Shown: positions 1-5,253, counted from the stretch's first letter. The stretch is DNA of 5,661 nt from Enterovirga sp. (GCA_028290385.1 JAQGJZ010000046.1:1-5661), one strand, 5' to 3'. Numbers and translations: made by a program. The notes: generated by a model not told the origin, from the sequence alone.

Positions 1-438
1 GGGCGACATACTGGTTCGCTTCCCACAGATCACGAGAACCCAGACGGTCCCTCGGCGGACCTTCGAATGTGGGACAATCCTCCAGCCAACACGCGCGGGG
101 GACAGGCGAAGTTCAATGAGCCGGCAAACTCTATCGAGCGGCTGTCTCACGCGCAGAGGGGCGCTCGGGCGCCCGCGACGCGGCGGTCCCTCGCCGGGTT
201 TCCCGTGCCTACAAAAAGGACAGCAACACTGCTCTACTTGCACTTGCAGTTGCGAGACGGAAGCTGCATAGAAATTCGCCCGGACAAAAAGGTGTCGCCA
301 TTGCGAGCGATCCAAGTCCAGGGAGGAAACACCCAAGCAGAGCACCTGCGGCACCGCAAGGCGGTTCTTTGGGCGACTTCAAGGATCGGCATCAGAATCG
401 TTCCGCAATTTTCCTCCGGCAGCCTCGCTGCCCATATT
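1..438. other. Stretch with no supportable gene
   Basis: I see no convincing gene here. The plus strand is open from 67 to 726, but its product is arginine- and glutamine-rich, resembles no family I know, and lies antisense to better candidates on the right. The minus strand is open from about 372 off the left edge; it contains a CCCPFC cysteine cluster but has no good ATG or ribosome binding site. A 52-codon minus frame at 234-392 also lacks support. Third-position G/C bias in these frames is weaker than in the transporter genes. One GC-rich perfect hairpin is present at 159-174 (GGGCGC, loop TCGG, GCGCCC) without a T tract. Confidence 0.5.
418..432 (-). terminator. Hairpin just after a minus-strand stop codon
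   Basis: This is a perfect 6-bp stem (GGCAGC / GCTGCC) with a 3-nt loop, starting 6 nt beyond the TGA stop at 439-441 of the broken minus-strand gene. Its position suits a transcription end or an mRNA 3' stabiliser. The following bases on the minus strand (GGAGGAAAATT) are not a proper U tract, so intrinsic termination is doubtful. Confidence 0.3.
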
Positions 439-695
439 TCACTCTGCCGCGATGACGCGAACCGGCAAAGGCCAGGGGCGCGGGCGCTCGAACGAGGACC
501 AGAGACTTTGGACAGTGTCGTCGATCCGCGCGTGCTGGTGCTCGCGATGCAGAATTTCGAGCAGAGAAACCGCCGCCGTGATCGCCTTTGGGTTGAACGC
601 GGCCAGGGCGACGCCCGCCACGGGATCCCGCTAAGCCAGCGGGAACGCAGCGAATTCGTCGATCAGGCCCGCTTCCAGATCGAGCGGGAGCTCAT
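439..695 (-). pseudogene. Broken small gene, frameshift plus amber stop (hypothetical)
   Basis: The product is unrecognised. One minus-strand frame reads as natural protein (…LDLEAGLIDEFAAFPLA) up to an in-frame TAG at 631-633. The same frame then continues as another protein-like stretch (AAFNPKAITAAVSLLEIL and onward) to the TGA at 439-441. The only well-placed ATG (693-695) overlaps the stop of the upstream small gene as ATGA, the usual arrangement for translational coupling. It enters a different frame that ends after 10 codons. Adding one base in the C run at 686-688 would join this ATG to the long frame. Codons on both sides of the TAG keep a high third-position G/C. I infer a small gene of about 84 codons damaged by a 1-nt deletion and a nonsense mutation. 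Alternatives are sequencing error, or a separate 60-codon gene starting at the GTG at 619-621. Confidence 0.35.
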
Positions 696-940
696 CCTGG
701 CACAGCAGCAAGCGGCTCGATCGTAATCACGTTCACCTCTGCGATGAGGTGTCCCCGGTTGCCGTCCTGGTTCCGGTAGCGCTCCAGAACATAGGCACCG
801 AGGGCTTCTTCGCTGCTCGCCAGCCGGCACCGGATCTCGGCTGCGGCGGACAGGTCCCAGACGGCCGTCTGGTCGCCCGGGTATCGGCCGGACCACTCCG
901 CTCCGTCACACAACCGCCGGAGCGTATAGAACCACAGCAT
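692..940 (-). CDS. Hypothetical protein, 82 aa
   Basis: I do not recognise this protein. It is a small soluble polypeptide beginning MLWFYTLRRLCDGAEW and ending IEPLAAVPG, with no membrane segment, no signal peptide and no cysteine pair suggestive of metal binding. The start is well supported: GGAGG lies 5 nt upstream of the ATG at 938-940. Third codon positions are mostly G or C, as in the certain genes further right. Its stop overlaps the ATG of the next, broken gene as ATGA, so the two probably formed one transcription unit. The ribosome binding site lies within a perfect inverted repeat (945-964), which may control translation. The opposite strand is also open but lacks comparable start signals. 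Confidence 0.5.
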   Translation of the reverse strand: MLWFYTLRRLCDGAEWSGRYPGDQTAVWDLSAAAEIRCRLASSEEALGAYVLERYRNQDGNRGHLIAEVNVITIEPLAAVPG

Positions 941-944
941 GCCA

Positions 945-964
945 CCTCCACGTCGGGGTGGAGG
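945..964 (-). promoter_or_regulatory. Hairpin sequestering the Shine-Dalgarno of the 82-aa gene
   Basis: On the transcribed (minus) strand, CCTCCAC, a 6-nt loop CCCGAC and GTGGAGG form a perfect 7-bp stem. The right arm contains the GGAGG Shine-Dalgarno and the left arm is its exact anti-Shine-Dalgarno. Folding would hide the ribosome binding site of the gene starting at 940. This could be an RNA thermometer-like or protein-controlled switch. The structure is seen; the regulation is inferred. Confidence 0.4.
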
Positions 965-965
965 T

Positions 966-977
966 TAACATGTGTTA
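966..977. repeat. Short palindrome upstream of the 82-aa gene
   Basis: TAACA-TG-TGTTA is a perfect 5-bp inverted repeat about 26 bp upstream of the minus-strand ATG at 940, in an AT-rich patch within otherwise GC-rich DNA. It could be an operator or part of a promoter, but no known binding-site consensus is recognised. Confidence 0.2.
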
Positions 978-1128
978 GCACCCGCCCGTCCACCCCGCCC
1001 TTGGCCGACCTGAGCGGCCGCCCACCGGCGGATGCGGCGGCCGAGCCGCCCTGATTGCCTCGCTCTGGGCCGGAGCTCTCCCCCGCGCCCTCACGAAATC
1101 TTAACGGCATCGCTGGAAAGATCGCGAC
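978..1128. other. Non-coding interval with GC hairpin
   Basis: No gene is supported here. The main structure is a perfect 6-bp hairpin at 1036-1050 (GGCGGC, loop CGA, GCCGCC) lacking a T tract on either side. A plus-strand Shine-Dalgarno-like GGAAAG at 1115-1120 belongs to the small ORF that follows. Confidence 0.35.
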
Positions 1129-1239
1129 ATGCCGGTTCGAGCGGTTTTTGCGGCCACATTCCTGGCCATCGTCGCAGCCGGGCTCATCTCCGGGCTGAAC
1201 CGGCCGCTTCCGGCCTTCGCACCCGAGCTCCGGCGCTAG
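1129..1239 (+). CDS. Putative 36-aa signal-peptide-like ORF, possibly frameshifted
   Basis: The ATG at 1129 follows GGAAAG by 8 nt. The peptide has a short basic N-terminus (MPVR), a hydrophobic core at about residues 5-23 (AVFAATFLAIVAAGLISGL), and an AFA motif at residues 29-31 that suits signal peptidase I. It ends five codons later at a TAG, so it would export almost nothing. The +0 frame beyond about position 1228 continues as APALAASTG and further Ala-, Pro-rich sequence. A single extra G near 1227 would give a seamless secreted protein. No stop follows in that frame before the tRNA, so the true end is unclear. It is either a tiny membrane peptide or the remnant of a broken exported protein. 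The family is unknown. Confidence 0.3.
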   Translation: MPVRAVFAATFLAIVAAGLISGLNRPLPAFAPELRR

Positions 1240-1379
1240 CCGCCAGCACCGGACGCGCCCGCGCGGCCCGCCTTGTCCCAGCCAGCTTCGACGAGCCTAC
1301 CGCCCCGGCGGCGCTGCACGGAGGTCTCTCGCGCAGCGCATCGCTCTGGCCGAAAGGCTTCCACTCACAAGGATGTCGG
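1240..1379. other. Interval with no confident gene
   Basis: Several frames stay open in this GC-rich stretch, including one that would extend the 1129 ORF after a frameshift. All run on into the tRNA gene and none has both start and stop signals. No repeat or mobile element is recognised. Confidence 0.4.
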
Positions 1380-1396
1380 AAACCGCCGAGACGGCG
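1380..1396 (-). terminator. Weak terminator candidate after tRNA-Gly
   Basis: On the minus strand CGCCG-TCT-CGGCG forms a perfect 5-bp hairpin, followed by GTTTCC. It lies 32 nt past the tRNA CCA end. The stem is GC-rich but short and the T run is only three, so termination is possible but weakly supported. Confidence 0.3.
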
Positions 1397-1428
1397 CTGC
1401 GGCTCATGCCGTGGCCTGGGGCGGGGAT

Positions 1429-1502
1429 TGGAGCGGGCGGCGGGAATCGAACCCGCATATTCAGCTTGGGAAGCTGACGTTCTACCACTGAACTACGCCC
1501 GC
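1429..1502 (-). tRNA. tRNA-Gly (anticodon CCC)
   Basis: This is a complete 74-nt cloverleaf on the minus strand. The 7-bp acceptor stem (GCGGGCG / CGCCCGC) is followed by discriminator T and an encoded CCA at 1429-1431. The D arm is GTTC-AGTGGTA-GAAC. The anticodon stem (TCAGC / GCTGA) closes the loop TTCCCAA, with anticodon CCC at 1468-1470, which reads the glycine codon GGG. The variable loop has 4 nt. The T arm is GCGGG-TTCGATT-CCCGC. Every stem pairs perfectly, so it is probably functional. It lies about 100 nt downstream of the nepR-like gene and has its own promoter-like sequence. Confidence 0.97.
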
Positions 1503-1512
1503 CTTGGGATGA

Positions 1513-1542
1513 GGCATAGCAAGGGTCGCCGGGGTTTGTCCA
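1513..1542 (-). promoter_or_regulatory. Housekeeping-type promoter candidate for tRNA-Gly
   Basis: On the minus strand TGGACA (one change from TTGACA) is followed after 18 nt by GCTATGCC, which partly resembles alphaproteobacterial -10 elements. The tRNA 5' end lies 10 nt past the -10 hexamer TATGCC, so the 5' leader would be only a few nucleotides. The spacing is reasonable but the -10 is imperfect. Confidence 0.35.
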
Positions 1543-1604
1543 TGCCGAACGTGCGGCGGCTTCATCGGACGCAGCGGGCAGCGAGGATCCACCTCTCGCC
1601 CCTG

Positions 1605-1838
1605 TCAGCGCATCATGTGCTCGCGGGCGGTGGCGGGCTGCGGCGCAGGCTCCTCCCCCTGGTCGAGAGCAGCTTCCAGCCGGTCGATCAGCGACCGCAG
1701 CCCCGAAGGCAGCGGGGCCTGCAGGCTGTCGTGGTAGATGTTCGCCAGCTCATGGCCGAGCTTGCCGAGAAGCATGGCATCGCAGCGCGTCTCGAGCGAC
1801 GCGTGAGAGGAGAACGAGCTTTTACCGCCGGAGCGCAT
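1605..1838 (-). CDS. NepR-like anti-sigma factor
   Basis: This 77-aa protein matches the NepR pattern. In this family NepR binds the general-stress sigma factor EcfG and holds it inactive until phosphorylated PhyR takes NepR away. The core is at residues 22-57: LGKLGHELANIYHDSL (first helix, family pattern IGxxLRxxYDDVV), then the PLP turn, then LRSLIDRLEAAL (second helix, family pattern RFxxLLxxL). The first 21 residues and the acidic, Pro/Ala-rich tail from residue 58 are variable, as is usual. Canonical nepR lies next to phyR and ecfG; neither is in the window, so this may be an extra, orphan paralogue. HD at residues 36-37 replaces the usual DD of the first helix. The ATG at 1838 is the only credible start, yet no Shine-Dalgarno precedes it; the sequence before it is CACTCCCC. 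A stress promoter candidate ends 8 nt upstream. Confidence 0.8.
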   Translation of the reverse strand: MRSGGKSSFSSHASLETRCDAMLLGKLGHELANIYHDSLQAPLPSGLRSLIDRLEAALDQGEEPAPQPATAREHMMR

Positions 1839-1846
1839 GGGGAGTG

Positions 1847-1871
1847 AACGGCACCGTACGCATCCGGTTTC
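1847..1871 (-). promoter_or_regulatory. EcfG-type promoter candidate for the nepR-like gene
   Basis: The minus strand reads GAAAC (1871-1867), a 16-nt spacer, then CGTT (1850-1847). The published alphaproteobacterial EcfG consensus is GGAAC-N16/17-CGTT, so there is one mismatch in the -35, and the spacing and -10 are correct. Only 8 nt separate CGTT from the ATG, so transcription would begin at or next to the start codon. NepR genes are commonly under EcfG control, which makes the match more credible. Confidence 0.4.
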
Positions 1872-1922
1872 AGCTCAGCCGCGAGAATCGGGAACTTTTC
1901 TGGGGAAAGTTGAGAAACCGGA
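1863..1922. repeat. Nested inverted repeats between esterase and nepR-like genes
   Basis: A perfect 9-bp inverted repeat, TCCGGTTTC at 1863-1871 and GAAACCGGA at 1914-1922, encloses a second hairpin at 1893-1911 (AACTTTTC, loop TGG, GGAAAGTT; 8 pairs, one G-T wobble). The outer left arm overlaps the candidate -35 of the nepR-like gene. It could terminate esterase transcripts, although no T tract follows, or it could be an operator. It starts about 10 nt beyond the esterase stop codon. Confidence 0.4.
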
Positions 1923-1932
1923 AAATCCTTCC

Positions 1933-3270
1933 TCAAACCCCGAACGGATAAAGCTCCTTTTCTCCTCCGCGCGGGCCGGTTTGCAGGGGCGTCACCGCCC
2001 GGGTCTCCTCGAACCAGACGAAGGCGTCGAACTGGTCGGGCAGCACCGCATCGAAGTAGTGGCTCGCACGCTCGGTCTCGGGCCGGTAAACGACGCCGAT
2101 CGCGCGCTCGAGCCGGGGTGCGGCGAGCGCCTCGCGCAGGTCGCGGTTGTGCCGCCAATCGGTCAGCGAGGCAGCGAGCCCGGCATCACGGAACACGCGC
2201 TCGTGGCTGTCCGGGCGGGCCGGCCGCACATTCTTGATCCGCATCGGCTCGTCCCAATCATCGGCGGCCGCCACCGTGCCCCGGTCCGTCCCGAAGCCGA
2301 TCAGCACCGCCTGGTCGCGATACGCGGTCCGGCACAGCTCGCCGATGTTGAACTCGCCCTGCCAGCCCATCGCGGTCGCGGCGGCGTTGCCGATATGGGA
2401 GTTGTGCGCCCACACGACCGCCTTCGCGTCCGGGCCGCCGGCCTCCAGCAGGCGCTGCAGCGTCTCGAACATGTGCCGGTCGCGCAGGTTCCACGATTCC
2501 GTCGAGCCCTGGTACATGATGCGGTAGTAATGCTCGGCCGAGCGGGCGATGCGGGCATTCTGGACCGCGTCGAAGAACGCCTCGTCCCCGCCCCCGGCGG
2601 CGTAATCGAGCCGCTTGTCCAGCAGCTCGTTCAACTGGTCGAGGAGTGCCTGCTCGCAGGGCTTCTTGTCGCCGTACAGCACCGCGCGGCCGTAGCGGGC
2701 CGGATCGGCCAGCCAGGGCGTGAGGCAGCCGTAGCGCCCGCGGGCGTCCTTGGCCTCCTCGGGATCCACCCTGTCCAGGTAGTCGAGCACGGCGGCGATC
2801 GAGCTTCCGAGGGAATACACGTCGAGCCCGCGAAAGCTCACGCGCTGGCCGGGCGGACGCTCGCGATTGTGGGCGCGGAGCCAGGCGACAAAGGCTTGCA
2901 CCTCGGCGTTGCGCCACATCCAGGTCGGGAAGCGGGTGAAGGGAGCCTCGCCCGCCGCGGGCGGTTGCCGCTCCCGCACAAAGGCGTCCACATGGGCCGC
3001 ATCCGGCCAATCGGCTTCCACGGCGACGATGGTGAACCCGTGCCGCTCGATCAGCCGGCGCGTGATCGCGGCCCGGGCGCGGTAGAACTCGCTCGTGCCG
3101 TGGCTGGCCTCGCCGAGCAGCACCACGCGGCCCTCCGCGAAACGGTCGAACATCGCCCCGAAGGCCGGATCGTCGATCGCGGGGAGCGGCTCGGCATGAG
3201 CCCGCACGGCCGCGATCTCGGCCACCGGCTCCTCGTCCCGATCCCGCCCCAGCAGCCGCGAACCCGCCAT
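1933..3270 (-). CDS. Erythromycin esterase-family hydrolase
   Basis: This complete 445-aa protein is of the erythromycin esterase family, whose EreA/EreB members hydrolyse the macrolide lactone. Most chromosomal members, including this branch, have no proven substrate. The active-site signatures are present: LLGEASHGTSEFY with Glu54, His57 and Glu61; VAVEADWPDA with Glu85 and Asp87; FRGLDVYSLG at about 147-155; and WAHNSHIGN with His289 and His292. These correspond to the Glu/His cluster that activates water in EreB. There is no signal peptide or membrane segment, so it is cytoplasmic. The MGWQGEFNIGELCR region at 301-314 resembles the mycobacterial Rv2030c-like branch, where the domain is fused to a phosphoribosyltransferase; here it stands alone. 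The start is supported by GGAGG 5 nt before the ATG. It lies 73 nt after the permease gene, with its own stress-type promoter candidate. Macrolide resistance should not be assumed. Confidence 0.9.
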   Translation of the reverse strand: MAGSRLLGRDRDEEPVAEIAAVRAHAEPLPAIDDPAFGAMFDRFAEGRVVLLGEASHGTSEFYRARAAITRRLIERHGFTIVAVEADWPDAAHVDAFVRERQPPAAGEAPFTRFPTWMWRNAEVQAFVAWLRAHNRERPPGQRVSFRGLDVYSLGSSIAAVLDYLDRVDPEEAKDARGRYGCLTPWLADPARYGRAVLYGDKKPCEQALLDQLNELLDKRLDYAAGGGDEAFFDAVQNARIARSAEHYYRIMYQGSTESWNLRDRHMFETLQRLLEAGGPDAKAVVWAHNSHIGNAAATAMGWQGEFNIGELCRTAYRDQAVLIGFGTDRGTVAAADDWDEPMRIKNVRPARPDSHERVFRDAGLAASLTDWRHNRDLREALAAPRLERAIGVVYRPETERASHYFDAVLPDQFDAFVWFEETRAVTPLQTGPRGGEKELYPFGV

Positions 3271-3291
3271 GACGCCCTCCCCGCACGAGGG

Positions 3292-3312
3292 CTCGAACCC
3301 GCTGGGTTCGGG
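3292..3312. repeat. Strong hairpin between permease and esterase genes
   Basis: CGAACCC (3294-3300), loop GCT and GGGTTCG (3304-3310) pair perfectly. A wobble and one more G-C pair extend the stem to 9. It lies 32 nt after the permease stop and may end or protect the transporter mRNA; neither side has a T tract. A separate palindrome, CCTCGCGAGG, is at 3330-3339. The arm at 3294-3300 also holds the candidate -10 of the esterase promoter. Confidence 0.4.
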
Positions 3313-3321
3313 GGCTGTTCC
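3296..3321 (-). promoter_or_regulatory. EcfG-type promoter candidate for the esterase gene
   Basis: On the minus strand a perfect GGAAC (3321-3317) is followed after 17 nt by GGTT (3299-3296). The general-stress EcfG consensus is GGAAC-N16/17-CGTT, so there is one mismatch in the -10. The -10 lies 25 nt before the ATG, which leaves a short leader containing the GGAGG ribosome binding site. The -10 sits in a palindromic arm, so a chance match is possible. Confidence 0.35.
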
Positions 3322-3343
3322 CTGCCGAGCCTCGCGAGGGGGC

Positions 3344-4249
3344 CTACTCCTTCACGGCGCCCGTCATGGCCGAGACGTAGTAGTCGACGAAGAAGGAATA
3401 CAGGATCACGAGCGGCAGCGAGCCGACGAGGGCGCCGGCCATGAGCGAGCCCCAACGGTAGATGTCGCCGTCCACGAATTCGGACACGATCGCAACCGGC
3501 ACCGTCTTGTTGTTCGTCGAGGACAGGAACGTGAGCGCGTAGATGAACTCGTTCCAGCACAGTGTCAGCGAAAAGATGGCGGCAGAGATCAGCCCCGGAA
3601 CGGCGAGCGGGAGGATGATCTTGGTCAGGATCTGCAGCCGGCTCGCACCGTCGATGAGGGCGCATTCCTCCAGCTCGTAGGGGATCGTCTTGAAGTATCC
3701 CATCAGGAGCCAGGTCGAGAACGGGATCAGGATCGTCGGGTAGGCCAGGATGAGGGCAAGCGGCGAGTCGAACAGCCCGTATTGCTGGATGATCGTGGCC
3801 AGCGGGATGAACAGGATCGAGGGCGGAACGAGGTAGCCGAGGAAGATCGCGCCGCCGATCCAGTTCGCGCCCTTGTAGCGGATGCGGACGATCGCATAGG
3901 CGGCGAGCACGCTCGCCAGCAGCGACAGCGCGGTCGCGGCGACCGACACGTACATCGTGTTCCAGAGCCAGCGCGGATACTGGGTCTCGAACAGCAGCTT
4001 GTTGACGTGCTTCAGGGTGGGCGAGACAACCCAGAACGGGTTGTAGCGCTGCATGTCGATGAGCTGCTCGTCCGGTTTGATGGCCGTCAGCACCATCCAG
4101 TAGAACGGGAACAGCAGGACAATCAGGATCAGCCCGAGCGGGATGTAGGTTGTGACGATGCGGCGGGGCAGCGTCTCGAGATAGGCCATGCCCTCCGAGT
4201 GGTCGGCGTGGATCCGGCCACCCTGGGTCGCGGACGCGATGACGCTCAT
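3344..4249 (-). CDS. Carbohydrate ABC transporter permease, MalG/UgpE type
   Basis: This 301-aa inner-membrane permease of the MalG family forms half of the channel of a binding-protein-dependent sugar importer. About six membrane segments are visible, near residues 33-57, 96-120, 131-154, 163-185, 212-242 and 268-290. The cytoplasmic EAA loop that docks on the ATPase is at about 194-218 (EECALIDGASRLQ… ending at Pro218), with the conserved Asp200-Gly201-Ala202. The N-terminus is about 20 residues longer than usual. The start overlaps the preceding permease stop as ATGA, indicating translational coupling, and no strong Shine-Dalgarno is needed. A later in-frame Met21 has GGAGG only 2 nt away, too close to be used well. 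The substrate is unknown: the binding-protein fragment does not reveal it, and no catabolic gene is in view. Confidence 0.95.
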   Translation of the reverse strand: MSVIASATQGGRIHADHSEGMAYLETLPRRIVTTYIPLGLILIVLLFPFYWMVLTAIKPDEQLIDMQRYNPFWVVSPTLKHVNKLLFETQYPRWLWNTMYVSVAATALSLLASVLAAYAIVRIRYKGANWIGGAIFLGYLVPPSILFIPLATIIQQYGLFDSPLALILAYPTILIPFSTWLLMGYFKTIPYELEECALIDGASRLQILTKIILPLAVPGLISAAIFSLTLCWNEFIYALTFLSSTNNKTVPVAIVSEFVDGDIYRWGSLMAGALVGSLPLVILYSFFVDYYVSAMTGAVKE

Positions 4250-5208
4250 GAATCCGAGCCCCCGTGCTGCCAGGCGCGACGCTGCAGGCCGAACCAGGAG
4301 ATCATGATCGCGCCGAGCAGGAAGGGCACCATCGCGGTCGCAATGGCCGCGCCCTCCCCGAGCTGGTTGGAAAGAATGCCGCGCTGGTAGGACAGCGTGG
4401 CCATGAGGTGGGTCGCGTTCACGGGGCCGCCGCGGGTCATCGCCCAGATCAGCTGGAAGTCCGTGAAGGTGAACAAGACCGAAAAGGTCATCACGACCGC
4501 GATGATCGGCGTCAGCAGGGGCAGCGTGATGCGCGTGAAGATCTGCCAGGGCGTCGCGCCGTCGATCGTCGCGGCCTCGTAGAGCGAGGGCGACACCGTC
4601 TGTAGTCCCGCCAGGAGCGTGATCGCGATGAACGGGATGCCGCGCCAGATATTGGCGAAGATCACGCAGGCCCGCGCCCAGTTGGCATCACCCAGGAAAT
4701 TGATGTTCTGCTCGATCAGGCCCATCTGGCGCAGCGACCAGGAGATGATCGAGAACTGGCTGTCGAAGATCCACCAGAACGCGATGGCGGACAGCACCGT
4801 CGGGACCACGAACGGGATCAGGACGATCGACCGGATCAGCGACTTGAACGGGATGTGCTTGTTGAGAAGCAGGGCCAGATAGAGCCCGATCGCGAATTTC
4901 ACGACGGAGGCCACCCCCGTGTAGAGCAGGGTGTTGAAGACCGAGAGCCAGAAGACGCTGTCGTCCCAGAGCCACAGGTAGTTTTCCAGCCCGACGAAAG
5001 CGCCCGGCCTGCCGATCCGCGTGTCCGTGAAGGACAGCCAGATCCCTTTGACCAGCGGAAAGGCCAGAAACAGCCCAAGGATCAGGGCTGTGGGCAGCAT
5101 GAACCAAACGGCGAGCCACGGCTTGCTGACCGAGACACGCTGCCAGGTCGAGACGGAGCGACGCGTCCCGGGCGGGCTGACCGCCATCTTCACTGCGACG
5201 TTGGCCAT
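4246..5208 (-). CDS. Carbohydrate ABC transporter permease, MalF/UgpA type
   Basis: This 320-aa inner-membrane permease of the MalF/UgpA family is the partner of the MalG-type protein encoded next. Hydrophobic segments lie near residues 33-53, 89-115, 124-148, 178-202, 233-257 and 287-308. The first is followed by the typical SFTDTR periplasmic stretch and FVGLENY. The EAA loop at about 211-234 (YEAATIDGATPWQIFTRI and on to Pro234) carries Asp216-Gly217-Ala218 and contacts the ATPase. I chose the ATG at 5208 because AGGAAC lies 6 nt before it. An in-frame ATG 18 nt upstream (5226) would add MLRNRH, but it has no ribosome binding site and sits at the base of a hairpin. It lies 58 nt after the binding-protein gene and overlaps the next permease by 4 nt. 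Confidence 0.95.
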   Translation of the reverse strand: MANVAVKMAVSPPGTRRSVSTWQRVSVSKPWLAVWFMLPTALILGLFLAFPLVKGIWLSFTDTRIGRPGAFVGLENYLWLWDDSVFWLSVFNTLLYTGVASVVKFAIGLYLALLLNKHIPFKSLIRSIVLIPFVVPTVLSAIAFWWIFDSQFSIISWSLRQMGLIEQNINFLGDANWARACVIFANIWRGIPFIAITLLAGLQTVSPSLYEAATIDGATPWQIFTRITLPLLTPIIAVVMTFSVLFTFTDFQLIWAMTRGGPVNATHLMATLSYQRGILSNQLGEGAAIATAMVPFLLGAIMISWFGLQRRAWQHGGSDS

Positions 5209-5214
5209 GTGACG

Positions 5215-5220
5215 GTTCCT
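5215..5220 (-). promoter_or_regulatory. Shine-Dalgarno deciding the MalF-type start
   Basis: AGGAAC on the minus strand lies 6 nt before the ATG at 5206-5208. No comparable site precedes the upstream ATG at 5224-5226, which favours the shorter 320-residue product. Confidence 0.6.
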
Positions 5221-5225
5221 GAGCA

Positions 5226-5253
5226 TCCGGACCGGGGGAGATCCCGGCTCGGA
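5226..5253 (-). repeat. Intercistronic hairpin between binding protein and permease genes
   Basis: TCCG/CGGA and CCGGG/CCCGG arms form an 11-position stem with one mismatch and one wobble around a 6-nt loop (5237-5242). It starts 13 nt after the binding-protein stop. Hairpins in this place, as in malE-malF, often protect the upstream mRNA or reduce downstream reading, giving more binding protein than permease. No T tract follows, so complete termination is unlikely. Confidence 0.45.

Noticed and set aside
1..372. Minus-strand open frame leaving the left edge, with a CCCPFC cluster
   Set aside because: I considered a zinc-binding transposase N-terminus, but no further pattern matches, there is no good start, and codon bias is weak. 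It cannot be judged without sequence to the left.
234..392. Minus-strand 52-codon frame with a cysteine-rich end (CKCK)
   Set aside because: It has only a weak GGAA before the ATG and poor codon bias, and it overlaps another open frame. Not enough support.
67..726. Plus-strand open frame of 219 codons
   Set aside because: It has no Shine-Dalgarno, no recognisable domain, weak codon bias in the first half, and lies antisense to better-supported minus-strand frames in the second half.
1032..1847. Plus-strand open frame of 271 codons
   Set aside because: It runs straight through the tRNA-Gly gene and the antisense of the nepR-like gene, so it cannot be a real protein over its length. Only its segment after 1228 may be a displaced part of the 1129 ORF.
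1891..1895. Plus-strand GGAAC as an EcfG -35
   Set aside because: No CGTT-like sequence follows at 16-17 nt and no plus-strand gene lies downstream.
1688..2158. Minus-strand 156-codon frame overlapping the nepR-like and esterase genes
   Set aside because: It overlaps two better genes in another frame and is Arg/Ala-rich, typical of a shadow frame.
1933..3270. Calling the esterase a macrolide resistance gene (ereA/ereB)
   Set aside because: Only the family active-site motifs match; overall sequence is of the chromosomal branch with unknown substrate, and no mobile resistance context is present.
1837..3444. Long plus-strand open frame of 535 codons
   Set aside because: It lies antisense to the esterase gene, which has clear family motifs and a ribosome binding site. 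The plus-strand product is rich in Arg, Gly, Pro and His and resembles nothing known; it is a shadow of high-GC coding.
3269..4390. Plus-strand open frame of 373 codons
   Set aside because: It is antisense to the MalG-type permease. The charged, Asp/Arg/Gln-rich product is typical of reading a membrane protein gene backwards.
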